Assembly (NCBI GenBank): GCA_009760855.2
Contig: WPIO01000086.1
Span: 596,001-660,000 of the forward strand
DNA length: 64,000 nt
Direction: 5' to 3'
Source: Cristatella mucedo
Taxonomy: Eukaryota; Bryozoa; Phylactolaemata; Cristatellidae
Shown: positions 1 through 34,410 of the stretch, one piece after another
How positions within the stretch are numbered: position 1 is the first letter of the stretch
How the letters are laid out: each line of letters begins with the position of its first letter
Made by a program: the position numbers and the translations under genes
Notes under the pieces: generated by a model
Databases searched by the model: none
Seen by the model: the letters and a program-made list of their open reading frames with translations, nothing else
Told to the model about the DNA's origin: nothing

Positions 1-1103
1 TATGCTGCTTGTACTGCCTTATCGGCAGCCAGTTCCAGCAACTCGCCTCGAGCTCCCGAGAGAAATGAACTGGAAAATACTTTTCTCCACCACAGATGGG
101 TGTTGCTTTCCTGCGATTGGGTCCAACTTTAGGTAGAGCTCGATAGTGGAATGCCATGCATTTGGAAGGGAAACTCTGAATGCAGTGCTGTGTAATGCAC
201 GGTTATTAGAAGAGTGTCAAGTCGCAAAAGTAAAAATTGGTAGAATATGGATATATCTTTTAATTCAAAATAGCCGTAACTCACACCCAGTGGTCACTTG
301 CTGGGATGCTGTTAATGCAAAGCACGCGGTCGGCACCGGCGGGATGCTTCTGCATGGGCGACCGGAAGCTCAAGGCGATGGGTGGGCACGCAGCACCAAC
401 AGTGATACGTCGGTGAAGAGGCACGTGTTGCATCATGCTCAGTACCGAACCTGCTCTGCCATTGGAGTGCAAATCAAGTCTTCCCCAAAGTCTTTGCTCG
501 GTTCGACAGACGCGTGACTGAATGAATGACGGACTAATCAAAAGATGGCAGCTAGCCGGCTTCATTGTGCTCGTCAGCCTATCGAAAGTGCAGCTGCCGG
601 TGGTGCTTCGTATCCTTGCTCCCTTTTTTTTTGCCGGCGCAGTCCTGCGCCGTGACTGGTCTGAGCTTTGCAGTGATCAGCAGCTGCATTTGGCTATCCC
701 TGAAGTGATCGTCTGAGCAGACCAAGTCGTCTGAATGACTCAGCAGCTTTTTGCTACTTTTATGCTTCACTCGAATGCAGGTGGAGATGAGGGGTCGGTT
801 GAGCGTTTTCACAGCAGAAAGCAGGAACTGTGCTGGCCCGGACCAATTCATTGTCAGTTGGGCGGCAGAGGATGAGAAGGAGGAGTTTCGGCAGGCTATA
901 GTAGCTGAGTGCCTCTAGATTCGTGTACTTGTGGCAGCACGGACAAAGAGGGCTTGTTCGAGCGACTCAGCGGAATGCAGGCAGCCGTGCTACGACTTAT
1001 CCCCTTGTTAGTTGCATTCTTGACCTTTTTCTTTCTCAAAGCTGACCGACTGCAGCCACTGTCCGTACTAGGAACCGGCAATTGAAATCTTTGCTCCTTC
1101 CAG
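1..1103. other. No recognisable gene or repeat; upstream intron or leader of the MOV10-like gene
   Basis: Only short unsupported open frames occur. One open stretch at 781-918 on the plus strand has no family resemblance and no clear splice pair. Confidence 0.5.
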
Positions 1104-23633
<22,530 letters not shown>

Positions 23634-24559
23634 TCCAGGTGGCAGCAAGGAGTAGCACTTGTTGCAATCGAAAACCTAAACTCCAATCCTGAAGACAGCA
23701 AGAATGCTACATAGCGCAGTTACTGTAGGATGAATTTGTGAAATGTCGTTGAAATGTTCCTCTATGTGCTGCAATGCAATAGCTGCAATAGCACGGATTA
23801 GTCTGCAGCAGTGGTGGAAGGTGCACGAGAGGCTAACTGCTTTCTGGCTGTGAAGCATCCGATTGCATCGTCAAGCTTGAGTTTTGGCTAGGCGCACCAA
23901 GACCGCAATAAAAGCTGTCAAGGTGGCCGAGTGCTACTTCCTGTGCATCGGTCTCATACTGCCTGCGCTGTGTCACATATTTCCTGTACTGCTGCTGCTG
24001 CTGCTGGTGTCAGCTTCATTGCAGTAAGGAGGGGGCTGGGTATTTGGTGGAGCAGTGCAGCAGATGGCACCTCTGTATGAGCATGCTTGCTGCTGACCAG
24101 AGCTCTATCGTTCATAAATGTCGTTACTGCTATACTACACCAGTGGTTGCTAACCAATTGTGACAGCCCTCCGCACGACCTGTCGTCAGGCTGGGTAGAA
24201 CGACCGAGCAACAAGTCTGCTGGCTCCAACACCAAAACCTTTATTTCACACGACGCCAGCCAAGCCCAGTCTACACACACTAGGCAGCTGCCGGCGTCGA
24301 GGGATCTCTCCCTCCCCTCCTGTTGTACTCTTCCGACAACCCTTATATTCCATGCATGCTTTGTTTTTCCCACTGTCGGGCCATTGTTCGTTCCGAACCA
24401 GCCCGACAGCTGGCTGCAGTTTGTGGTAGATTGGTGTACCCACAGATGCTGCCAATGCATGGATTTGGGCAGGACTGCCTAGTCATCGTCTGCCCATCCA
24501 CCGGTCGTGAGCTTGCAGTAGGCAGTCTGACAGCCCTCGCGAGGTCTCCGCCCAGTGCT
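23634..24559. other. Region downstream of the MOV10-like stop, nothing else recognised
   Basis: Probable 3'-UTR and intergenic DNA. Open frames on both strands around 23954-24482 overlap each other and have no family resemblance. A (CTG)n run lies at 23989-24006. Confidence 0.45.
23907..23912 (+). promoter_or_regulatory. Possible polyadenylation signal of the MOV10-like gene
   Basis: AATAAA lies 274 nt after the TAA of the probable last exon, on the same strand. The hexamer is common by chance, so this is only positional support. Confidence 0.3.
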
Positions 24560-25800
24560 CTCAGGCTGCAAACGTCGTGCTCTTCCACACCAATCTACAC
24601 TGGTTCCCCATCAACAGCCCTTCATTTCATTGCCGTGACCCATCTATATATAAATTAAGCTCTAAACCGAAACAATTCCTTATCAGGCATCACCCGATGT
24701 TCTGACAACGTTTTATAGCTCTGACTCAGACGAATGTATTTTGCCTCCGGTTCATACGCTCAAAAAAGCCTGGAACTCACTTGGGATTGACGTTACGAAA
24801 TCGCCTGGCTTGACAAGAAAGCTGTAAACCCACATGTTCCTCACAGTATTTTCTTATTGACATTTGTATATTGACGCGTCCTCAAGTTGCATATTATCGT
24901 TAACCAATTGCAACGCTCCTTTTCTAGTAAATGTAAAGTGCGCAATACCAATTTTTTCTCATGGTTATTATCTTATATTTAAAGATTTAGGAGTCGACAG
25001 CCAATGTTCATCCGAATTCTTTTGAATATTGAGGTATCCCATGGATCTGTTTTATGTCCACGATTTTCCTCACGCACTATCTCTCTTGCCGATGTTATTG
25101 CCAGGCATCATCTATGTTTTAACGTATATGCATATTACATAGCTGGACGTGTACTTTTATTCTTAACTGCATTCCAGCAAGCTTCCGTCAAACTCTCTAC
25201 TCCCAACTTGTAATGCCGAAATTTACTCTTGGCTCGCAGGTAATATCTCAAATCAAATGACGATAAGTCCAACTTAAAGCTATCAGAAAACCTAGTGCGA
25301 GTCAGAGACTGGAGAGTGCAATCCTCAAAATTAGAGCAACGACCATGTAGACATCCAGTTCAGCTCCACAGCCAAATCTGCTGCCATCAGCTAAGCCAAA
25401 ATTGGGGCTTGCACAGCTAGTCACACCGTGGCCAATGTGGTTCGTGCAGTTGTGAGATCTCATAGGCAATGCTGTAGCTATCCACTAACTTTTTAGTGCC
25501 TGTGCAATGAGATGCTTACTCTTCTTGCAAAGCCCGACTGCTAGGCTCATCTGTCAAGAACGTCACTGATCCATGCTTTCACTTCTTATTGATCATTGCC
25601 GGTTCTTTGTAAGCACTCCAAGGTTCAGTCCCTCACTTTTGGGTCCATCCATTCTCTTGCTCCAGCTTGCCTCTCTGAAATTGCATACTCCTCAGGCTTC
25701 CCACCGAACCAGTGCCCCCCTTGCGATCCAGGTAATGTATCTCTGGTTCTAGTCTTAAACCTTTTGAAGACCATTCTCCCAGTTCCTAAGCAACCAATCA
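24560..25800 (+). mobile_element. Degraded LINE-A copies
   Basis: Two decayed stretches. The first, at 24560-24970, keeps the region around tgctcaaaaaagcctggaac and a remnant tail near 24935. The second, at 25000-25800, keeps the ISLADVIARHHLCFNVYAYY region of the RT catalytic area and a shattered C-terminus. Both have many stops. Confidence 0.6.
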
Positions 25801-25802
25801 TC

Positions 25803-27033
25803 TGAAGTACCTCTGAAATATAGAGTACCTCAGGGCTCCGTGCTAGGTCCGGTTCTTTTCACGGTTTATACACTCCCTCTTGCTGATGTGATTGCCAAGC
25901 ACAATCTAGGCTTTCACTTCTTTGCTGATGACACTCAGTTGTACCTTTGCTTTGATCCCTCCCAGCCTTCGAGCACCTCAAATTCTCTAAACTCACTTGC
26001 TGCATGCATTGATGACATCCGCACATGGATGGCAGCAAATTTTCTAAAACTAAACGATTACAAAATTAACTTACTAGTTATGGGCAAACCCAGTGTGATT
26101 CAAAAATTGGAAAGGCTGACTTTCAAAATTGGCTCTGCCAGCATATCTCCAGTTGAATCAGCTCGAAATCTAGGTGTCATATTCCAAAGCGACCTCTCGT
26201 TAGACGACCACATCAGCTCCACAGTCAAATCTGCCTATTTTCAGCTTCATAACATTGCTAAAATTAGGGCTTGTTTAGATAAGGATACCACGTCCAAGTT
26301 GGTCCATGCATTCGTGACATCCCGTCTCGACTTCTGCAACTCACTGCTTACTGGCCTACCAGCATGTGCGATCAGGCGATTGCAGCTGGTGCAAAACTCT
26401 GCAGCTAGGCTTGTCTGTCGTGAGCGTCTCAGTTGCCACATTACTCCACTTCTCGCCGACCTGCACTGGCTACCAGTCAAGCAACGGATTGGCTTCAAGG
26501 TTTTGTCGCTCACTTTCAGGTCCCTTCATTCTATGGCTCCTTCCTATCTCTCATACTACCATACATACTACCATATAACCATAATACCATACATACTACC
26601 CCATCAGGCTAAGCATCGTACCACCTGCTTTTCGGAATCCAACAGTCTAGAAAAACCTCGTACAAACCTTAAATCCTTTGGAGACCGTGCATTTAGTTCG
26701 TATGCTCCCAAAACCTGGAACTCCCTCCCGACCTTCGTCAGAACATCCTCTGACCTGACCACATTTAAAAGGAACATAAAAACACACCTATTTAGGACAG
26801 CATTTAGTGGGTCCCTGTGATTCGTCCTTGATGTGCTGATGTGTGCTGACACTGTGCATGCTGCCACTAACCACATTTGCATGCTGACCCTGTGCATGTC
26901 ACCCCTAACCATATTATTCATTTTGTTTGTTTTTCAAGCATGATTTTACTTACCATTCAATTGCATTTTCCTTTGCAGCAAATGTAAAGCGCCTAGAAAG
27001 AGATTTAGTTCTCTCAGGGCGCTTTATCAAGTA

Positions 27034-27065
<32 letters not shown>
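25803..27065 (+). mobile_element. LINE-A copy, best-preserved RT, 5'-truncated
   Basis: One frame is open for 326 codons from 25840 to 26820. It has GPVLFTVYTLPLADVIAKHN, then the catalytic FADDTQLYLCF, then ANFLKLNDYKINLLVMGKPS, ending KTHLFRTAFSGSL. The 3'-UTR follows, then the hairpin (aagcgcctagaaagagattt to cagggcgctt) and (ATT)n at 27037-27065. The APE endonuclease and the N-terminal RT part are missing, so it cannot be autonomous. An extra block at about 26545-26600 replaces the short SDI segment seen in other copies. Confidence 0.95.
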
Positions 27066-27067
<2 letters not shown>

Positions 27068-27379
27068 ACCAAGTTGGCAACTTTCAGTTAGGCATACATT
27101 AGTGCCTGCATTGACAAGAGCACGACGGCAAAGCATGTTAACGCGTTTGTGACATTGTGGCCACTTACTGTAACTCCTTTTATTCGAAACCCATAACCCG
27201 TGCCCTTCATCGTATGCAACAGGATCACAACTCAGTGGTTTGTCTGGTCTGTTCTCAGTCAATGGCTTACCTACCACTGCCAAAATCAGCAGTCTGAGCT
27301 TGCTGGCTTCCTATCATGTGTTGCTTCGATTTCACGATCCTCTGTCTGGCTTACAGGTCACTTCACTTGCTTTCACCAG

Positions 27380-28342
27380 GCTGATCCTGGATGTCGGAAA
27401 ACTTCCTGAAATTAAATGATGATAAAACCGAACTGCTGCTCATAGGAGACCCTAAGCGTGTGGCTGGATTAAAAGGCTTTGCTGTTCTGATAGGTGATGC
27501 TATTGTGCGACCTTCACCACGTGCTCAAAATTTAGGTGTCGTGTTTGACAGCTGCCTCAATTTCAAAAGCTTAATTCAGAAGGCTGCCTCTACAGCTAGC
27601 CATCACATCTGATCCCTATCCAAGATTAAAAGCTGTCTCCCACAGGGGCTTGTAAAAAATTTAACTAGCTTTTTAGTTCTGTCTCGGCTTGATTATTGTA
27701 GTTCCCTTTTGGCTAGGCTACTAAAGAAAGCTATTATGCCACTACAGAGGACTATGAATATGGCTGCAAGGCTGTTCTTCAAGTCCCAGCGGTTTGAGCA
27801 CGTGTCTCCTTTGCTGAAAGAGCTAGGATGGTTGCCGGTTGAGCAAAGGATACAGAGCAAAGTTCTTACACTGACCCACAAGGCCCGCCACGGCTTGGCT
27901 CCTTCGTACCTAGCTGAACTGCTGCATTAGTTTCAGCCTGTTCGTGCCCTGAGGTCCTGTGTGTACAATAAGTTAGCTGTCCCATTCCTCCACTTAAAGA
28001 CCGTTGGCAACAGAAGCTTTAGCTCTGCAGGTCCTAGACTGTGGAACTCGCCTCCACAATTCTTCCGGAACGACATCTAGTCTGCTGCTACCGATTATGG
28101 CACATCCTTTCCAGCCGTCCTGACCTACTACTTCCATGCTGCTCACTGCCTCAATTGCTCTCCTGACTCAGTTATGCCTCCTACTTTCTCTTTGTTGCAT
28201 GAGACTACGTCTGTTGGCTACCGAATGCGTGCCGAAAGCCGCTTAGGCTGTGAGTGTGCTATACAAAACTCTCCTGCGTAACACCCACAAGGTCTTTATG
28301 ACTTTGTGGAGTTACTGACGGAGATACATTACATTACCCATC
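27380..28342 (+). mobile_element. LINE-B copy, 5'-truncated, (ATTAC)n tail
   Basis: It begins near the block read as SWMSENFLKLNDDKTELLLIG in related copies. It continues ARLLKKAIMPLQ and FKSQRFEHVSPLLKELGWLP, but stops interrupt the frame at 27610 and 27927. It ends at gtggagttactgacggagat with ACATTACATTA. Confidence 0.9.
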
Positions 28343-28349
28343 CCTCCTC

Positions 28350-28680
28350 CTTGCTCCTCCAGTGTGATTACATCACTCCTCAGCGTCTAGTCATCTCATC
28401 GTCCCTTGCATTAAATTGACATCTTTTGATAATCGATCAATTGCGTATCCATGCTTTCACTTATTATTGATCATTACCGGCTCTTTATTCTACTCACTAC
28501 ATCAACTGCTCTCCTGACTCGGCTATGCTTCCCACTTTCTCTTTGCTGTGTGAGACGAAGTCTGTTAGCTACCGAAAGCTGCTTAGGCTGTAAGTTCCTT
28601 GTGCAAAACTCTCCCGCCTAACACCCACATAGTCTTTATGACTTCGTGGAGTTACAGGCGGAGATACATTACATTATGCA
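28350..28680 (+). mobile_element. Mixed LINE fragments ending in a LINE-B tail
   Basis: 28350-28440 resembles the unassigned LINE end near 20270-20320. 28490-28680 is a LINE-B 3' end with its own ACATTACATTA tail, placed directly behind the previous LINE-B copy. Confidence 0.65.
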
Positions 28681-29344
28681 TATAGCTCATACCACCGAAA
28701 GTCTGGAATTGGAAAACGGGCCCCCAGAGCAATGCTGAATTATCGATCATAAAGCATATTTGCGAGAAGCTCATACATTATTGTAGTATTTCATGGGCAT
28801 CTGTTCTCATTCTCTCAGGTAATTGCAGTACGTTGTAAATACTTTATCTGTATTCTTGTGTAATGTGTAAACATGCGTTTTCTAGAGGATGGTAGAGTTC
28901 TCATTGTTGTTAAAGTTAATTTTCTTTTTTTGTTTTTGATTCAGGTTTCTTCCGTAGGATTTTATATTGGAAGTAATATAACTAAGCTCACTATTCTGTT
29001 TCAAATTACTGTGCCCAGGCCATACTTACGTGACTATCGTATTGTAATGCAACCTCAGCGAGGGCATATGCATTTTTTGACGTAGGGTTCGGCGATCATG
29101 CAGAGAGGTTCGCCTGTTATGTTTTAAGAAAAAAATATGGCGATGAATTTTAGTAAGCCGCTGAATGCTGGAAACAAGAGTTGTTTTAATCAAGCTATTG
29201 TCTTAGTTAAGCAACTTTGCATTCAAATAGAGTGCTGTTAGAGGTCGCTTGATTACATTGCGATTCGTTAGGCGATTTATGTAAGCAGTTGGTAGTTAAC
29301 CGAGATGCACCAAGTTTGCAAACCTAACCAGGTCGCCCAGATTT
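28681..29344. other. Nothing recognised
   Basis: AT-rich, with one 70-codon open frame at 28873-29085 that has no supporting features. Confidence 0.5.
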
Positions 29345-29490
29345 AATTGCTGAGCTGTTTTGGTCTAGTGGTTAAGGTGCTCGCCCCTATCAAGGCCTGG
29401 CTGAGGTCGTGGGCTCGAGCCCTGAGTCATATTTGAAGCGCCTGAATAGAGACTAAGTTCTCTTGGGGCGCTATACAAATGAATTATTAT
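29345..29490 (+). mobile_element. SINE1 copy, clearest example
   Basis: The A-box region (ttggtctagtggttaaggtg), an aggcctggctgaggtcgtgg spacer and the B-box region (gggctcgagccc) give a tRNA-like head. The tail is gaagcgcctgaatagagact then cttggggcgctatacaaatg and ATT-rich sequence. The GCGCC and GGCGC arms can pair around an inner AGAGA/TCTCT stem. Confidence 0.88.
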
Positions 29491-30397
29491 ATTTATAATT
29501 AAAGCCCCCTTGTAGGACCTTCGGATCAAGCATACTTTTGAGCTAACCTAATGGTGCATCCCATACATTTTGTGAAAGGCAACTTGACTTGTCAGAGCTT
29601 GAGATGCAATACGGCTGCTAATAAATGTGCTTGACCTTCCTCTCGCAACTGCCAGTAGTTTCTAGCTGTAATAGTTTCTTTATCTCGGTCCATCAGCTCG
29701 GCTCGTTGTCACTTTTCAGAAAACGTGACCAGCCTGCTGCAGACCGTTGTCGAGCCAGAATGGAGGAGCCAACTCTGAACGAGGCTGATTCGGCCTTCTA
29801 CAATGGTTTGCCAGCTTCTCAAAAGCTCCTACCGCTATGGCTGTATCATCCTGCTAGTGCGATTCTGAACTGTACTTCCCCTCACCATTTTCTGGTTTAG
29901 GTGTGACATGTCTTAACACTACCAACCGCAAGCGGTAGATGTATATTGAACGCATGTTGTCATGAAGTTGGTCTGATACTTCACTTGCCATTGTAGTTGT
30001 CTTTAGTCACTCGAGAGAAATCATACCTGTTCAAGATGATTTATTTTTGAGCTATCTAATGCTGGTCGGTTGGAATGTATTTTTTCTGAAACCGACTTTG
30101 AGTTTTGACATGTATGCCACCCAGCAGCTTGCTACTGCAAAGTGTGAATCGACGACGACCAAAAATGACCAAAAGTAAATGTGGATTCTCAAAACCTCCT
30201 TGAATTATGTTTCTGATCTACAGGTCTTCATACTACGGTGTCATTCTCGCTATTCACTGCTAGCATATAGAAATGACAAGCTAAAGGTGCCAGCAACGGT
30301 TCACTCACTAATTGAAAGTATTCTGGCTTGTGGAACCTAAAGCTTACTTTGCTGTCAGGAGTCGAGCTACAAATAACTAAGTAAATAAAAATACACA
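29491..30397. other. Nothing recognised
   Basis: Unique-looking sequence. A 91-codon open frame at 29625-29900 has no family resemblance or splice context that I can defend. Confidence 0.5.
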
Positions 30398-30400
30398 CAC

Positions 30401-30479
<79 letters not shown>

Positions 30480-30490
30480 TGTGTGTGTGT
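30398..30490. repeat. (TA)n-(GT)n microsatellite
   Basis: A short TATATA run leads into an almost pure (GT)n tract to 30490. Val-Cys open frames across it are artefacts. Confidence 0.97.
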
Positions 30491-31642
30491 ATTACAAGCT
30501 CAAAGAATCTGTTCGTCACTCGAAAGGTCCTGCAGTTCGGCTGGTGCTCATCGGCATGTTACACATGGCTGCGTGGATAAAGTTACCCTTCTGCCTACTA
30601 CCTTTGTATAGTGTTCAGTTTTAAGCCTTTAAGAAAACCGAGGGCGACAAGCAAGGAAGCAAGTTTTGAAGAATTTTTTGCTGACTCACTGAGTGGATTT
30701 ATTTCGGGCAAACATAAAAAATTCGGTATTATTGTAGCACTAGAAGGAAACTACTAAAGGTTGGATATGCTGGCCTAAAAAGAAAAAGGGAAGAACATGG
30801 TCAGTGCCTGCTAAAGAACTCAAACCTTTGTCACGTGGTGAGTGCCTAATGCGGCACTAGGACCAATTAGCCGTCCTGTCCTCCCAAGGTAAACCTTCAA
30901 CTACCAAACACAGAGGCGAGGGCCACATAAGGTTAGGTCTGATGATGTGGAGAACACATCTCTGTCGCTTTCGCTCAATCCCTTCGTCTTCGGTATTAAT
31001 CTGGCATTGTATCCCTCGACGGATCCAACTTGACCATGATAATCAAGGCTTCTTCGTTGACAGAGATGGACTCGGCTGTTCCAGCTTGAGGTTAGTCCCC
31101 TGACTGTTAGGAGTGATGTACTGCAAGCCAGGGGTCATCAATTTTAGTCGAGTATGAGAAGCGTCGAAGCGCTAAGTGAGCTGCTCAGAATCGGAACCGT
31201 CGCGTGAACAGTAAGAACGGTGCCCTATTGTCTAATGTAGTGACGGAGTGTTACTTTCTTCTTAAGCTCAAGCAAACGCTTTTTGTAGAATGGGCTAGCT
31301 CCTTGCAAATCGTAAAACAGGTCTGCAGTTAGTACTGTTAAGACTGAGAAATTACACTTTTAGTTTGGTTATCGATGACGAGAAACTCTTCATACAAATG
31401 TCTAACGATTGGCAAGACTTTCGAGAGTATAGTAATGCTGCAGTTGGTGGTAAATAAACCGAATCTCCTGTCTACCAGAAAACATTTAAAGTCCAATTCG
31501 TAGGATAAGAAGAATTCGCACACTGCAATTCTCTTGCAATTAGTAAGTCTCATCAGCTGCCTTTGCATTTCGCACATACACTAGTCTGTACGGGCAATGG
31601 CGCACTTATCGGCCTTGTTCCGAGTCACAGCAATCCAGGCAG

Positions 31643-31646
<4 letters not shown>
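30491..31646. other. Nothing recognised
   Basis: Unique-looking sequence without a supported gene or repeat. Confidence 0.5.
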
Positions 31647-31726
<80 letters not shown>

Positions 31727-31727
31727 G
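31647..31727. repeat. (GA)n microsatellite
   Basis: About 38 GA units after gacagata, followed by mixed GA and CAGA remnants to 31795. Confidence 0.97.
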
Positions 31728-31794
31728 AAAGAGATGGAGAGAGAGAAAGGTGAGAGAAAGACTGACACACAGACAGAGCCACAGACAGAGAGCT

Positions 31795-32309
31795 CGATGA
31801 TGTGTGTTCATGCGCCTTCTAGATTATCGACAGCTATTCACGATGACCTCCTTCGGAGTGTGATTTCAAATTACCAAGGAAATTCATTCAGCAATAGTTG
31901 TTCGCGTGACAGCAACATGGAGCCTCTGAAAAAAAAGTCAGTTGTCTGGGGCGAAATTTTTTAGTCCTGCAGTGCAAGGAAACGAGTCACGAAAAAGCAG
32001 GAAAGCAGCTGTAAGTGTTAATAAGCCACAAGCCACACTAACATTGGACGACGGTAGTTTACAGTCGAATGCGTCTCATTGTCACACAGCTAATGTTCCT
32101 CTGTCGAGGCGTTCATCGGCTGTCTCATCAGTCACAACACAAAGCCGCCTTTAGCTCTGCAAGTTATGGATGTGAAGCCGCAGCCCTTTAATTCAGGTAC
32201 GGAGAGTCAACTAAGTAGAGATGCCCAGCTGAGGTTCACGAAAAATGAGCAGGGAGACAACGAATCCATTATGCATAGACAGCTCTTATTGAAAATTCTA
32301 CCCGAGTAG
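31795..32309 (+). pseudogene. Coding-like stretch open in three successive frames
   Basis: I do not recognise a family. One frame is open to a TAG at 31963 and carries DDLLRSVISNYQGNSF. A second takes over around an A8 run at 31929-31936 and runs to 32154 with ESRKSRKAAVSVNKPQ, basic and serine-rich. A third is open from about 32095 to 32309 with QLSRDAQLRFTKNEQGDNES. The composition is polar and protein-like throughout. The frames overlap rather than meeting at splice sites, so either small deletions and insertions have broken a coding segment or the pattern is chance. There is no neighbouring exon to compare. Confidence 0.25.
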
Positions 32310-32403
32310 CGTGAGAAAAACAAAGAGTAAGTCAATATTTTATTTCAAAGGCTATCCGACCGATAGGGCTAGAGCTAAATACCTGCTGCCATTAAGATGA
32401 TAG

Positions 32404-32590
32404 ATCGACTAGAGCTCTCTGCCCGCGAACTCTCTTCGCTGAGTCCTACAAGACTTAAGGGTCTATTACCACACCGTCACTCCCATTCTGATCGCCATCT
32501 TGCATTTTGCCGCATTATGTAAGAGCGTAACGGGCGACGGACGTGACGGACGGACTTTATCATTTTAATTAATAGGGATTGTAGGATGCC
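32404..32590. repeat. Dispersed repeat R1, first copy
   Basis: It shares ctagagctctctgcc, cttcgctgagtc, ctattac, cgccatcttg and a gacggacggac block with a copy at 32966-33125 in the same orientation. It may be a short non-autonomous DNA transposon, but I could not fix terminal inverted repeats. Confidence 0.45.
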
Positions 32591-32965
32591 ATTCAAATTG
32601 AACAGGCTCTACCGCTCATTTAGTTTCTGCAGCCGCCCTAGAGAGACTTGCTAAAAGTCAGCTTTATTAGGCAGCAATTACAGCCAATTATCGACATCCA
32701 TATGCATATTCAGACTTTGTTAATTGGTCGCAAAAGGGAAAGCCGTCATTACTTGACATTCGCCGCAAGGCCGCAGCTCACTAGCTTCAGACGAAGGCCT
32801 AGGCATCTCAGCACTACTTGACTGCGGGCTCTACTGGATACTCGATCTCTGAGCTTCGTGTGTAAGTAACTCTTGCATACATGTACGCACAAAATTCATA
32901 TATTACCACCGCATCTTCGAATATCAACGTTTAGACCTACCATGCAACTGTTTACATTCATATGG

Positions 32966-33125
32966 AAACTAGAGTTCACTGCCTATGGGCTCACTTCGCT
33001 GAGTCATAGTAGAATTACATGACTATTACACGTTAATCACGGAATTACTGGTCACCATCTTGACGCGAGACGGAGGGAAGGACGGATGGTTTTTCTCGCT
33101 TTTATTAGTAGAATGGTGATGAAAT
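32966..33125. repeat. Dispersed repeat R1, second copy
   Basis: It has the same order of blocks as the copy 560 bp upstream (ctagagttcactgcc, cttcgctgagtc, ctattacacg, caccatcttg, aaggacggatgg), at clearly lower identity than recent duplicates would show. Confidence 0.45.
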
Positions 33126-33329
33126 GGAAAGCTGTCAAAAAGCTTGACTGGGTTTATAGAAAACTGACTGCGACTTTACAAGCAAGGCTAAAGTAGTAGA
33201 AGCGTAGCTAAATTATAAAATAAATAATCCACTGAATGTGTGCTTTTTGGCACCATTACACCACAACCTAAATTTTGTGGCAGCTTCAAATAGATAGCCG
33301 ATTAGATTCAAACTGTTTCGAATCGCTTC

Positions 33330-33520
33330 TAGAATGCTGCCACTAACCAGGCTTGCATTCTAACCCTGCACCATTTCACCACTAATCATACTATTCTTGT
33401 TGTTTATTGAACATGCTACCACTAACCATTCGATTGTGCTTCTTTTGCAGCAATTGTAAAGTGCCTAGAAACAGATTGAGTTCTCTGAGGGCGCTTTATA
33501 AAATCTTATATTATTATTAG
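33330..33520 (+). mobile_element. LINE-A 3' end only
   Basis: 3'-UTR repeat blocks (gctgccactaaccaggcttg), the hairpin (aagtgcctagaaacagattg to gagggcgctt) and a short ATT tail. Extreme 5' truncation. Confidence 0.88.
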
Positions 33521-34127
33521 AATAGGCACACAAACCCTCGACGTCATCATTAGTCCTTATTCACATCCTTATTGGCCTGACCACTGTTATTGAAGATTTT
33601 GTTAAAAAATAAAGTCATAAATACAATTCTTGCTGATGAACGGACTAGATGCTCGGAGAACTTTACAATAAATGAAATTAATCTTAATTTTCATTACCAA
33701 CTACTAAGTAACCAAACAGAGTAGCCCTTCACAAACGGTGATTATTTTTAAGATAAAGTATAATTAAGAAAACGATGCATTTAACTTAGCTCTGCATCAC
33801 CAACATCATGCAGTTGAGTTGTCCAGATGTTTCCCAGTGTTGCAGCGTAGCTGTCTTTAAAACTGATAACAATTCGGGTCTCTTACATGATCCTGCATCG
33901 TCAGATTCCGATTTCCAACGCGCAGGCACAAAAAACTGGCCGTGGCGCCTGCTGGCTGTCATTTCTACTAAATGATTCTGGGAGAACCATGGTAAAAATT
34001 ATTGTGTGCTTTTGATTAGTGAAAATCTTATGATATTGAGTCTTCACACTCTCAAACTATTGCTGCTAATGCACCATTGAGACTGCAGTCATAGCCGAAA
34101 GCTAATGGGCTAATACTAATACTACCA
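33521..34127. other. Nothing recognised
   Basis: AT-rich DNA between two LINE-A ends. Confidence 0.5.
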
Positions 34128-34410
34128 CTACTACTACTAATAATAAAAATGCACTCGATAAAGCGCCCTCAGAGAGCTCAATCACTTTCTAGGCACTTTA
34201 CATTTGCTGCGAATTGAAACGCGATTGAATGGTGAGTAGTATCTTGCTTGATAAACAACACGGATAGCATGGTTAGGGGTGACACGCACAGGCTCAGCAT
34301 GCAAGTGAATTTAGTGGCACCAAGCACAGTGTCAGCACGTGAAAGCATATGGAAAACGAATCACAGGGACACTCTAAATGCTGTCCTAAATAGGTGCGTT
34401 TTCAAGCATA
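34128..34410 (-). mobile_element. LINE-A 3' end, antisense
   Basis: Tail (ACT/AAT-rich), antisense hairpin (gcgccctcagagagctcaat) and the 3'-UTR back to the last codons of the RT frame. A possible tRNA-like B box (gcgttcgaatccacc) follows at 34430. Confidence 0.88.

Noticed and set aside
781-918. Upstream exon of the MOV10-like gene
   Set aside because: The frame is open, but the peptide does not resemble MOV10 and no phase-0 donor leads to 1104.
29345-29430. tRNA genes at the SINE heads (29345, 35385, 42825, 46003, 59641, 63405 and others)
   Set aside because: The A and B boxes are present but no acceptor stem closes, and the same heads recur with fixed SINE bodies.
30415-30624. Cys-Val repeat proteins
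   Set aside because: Translation of a (GT)n tract; also at 54894-55180 on the minus strand.
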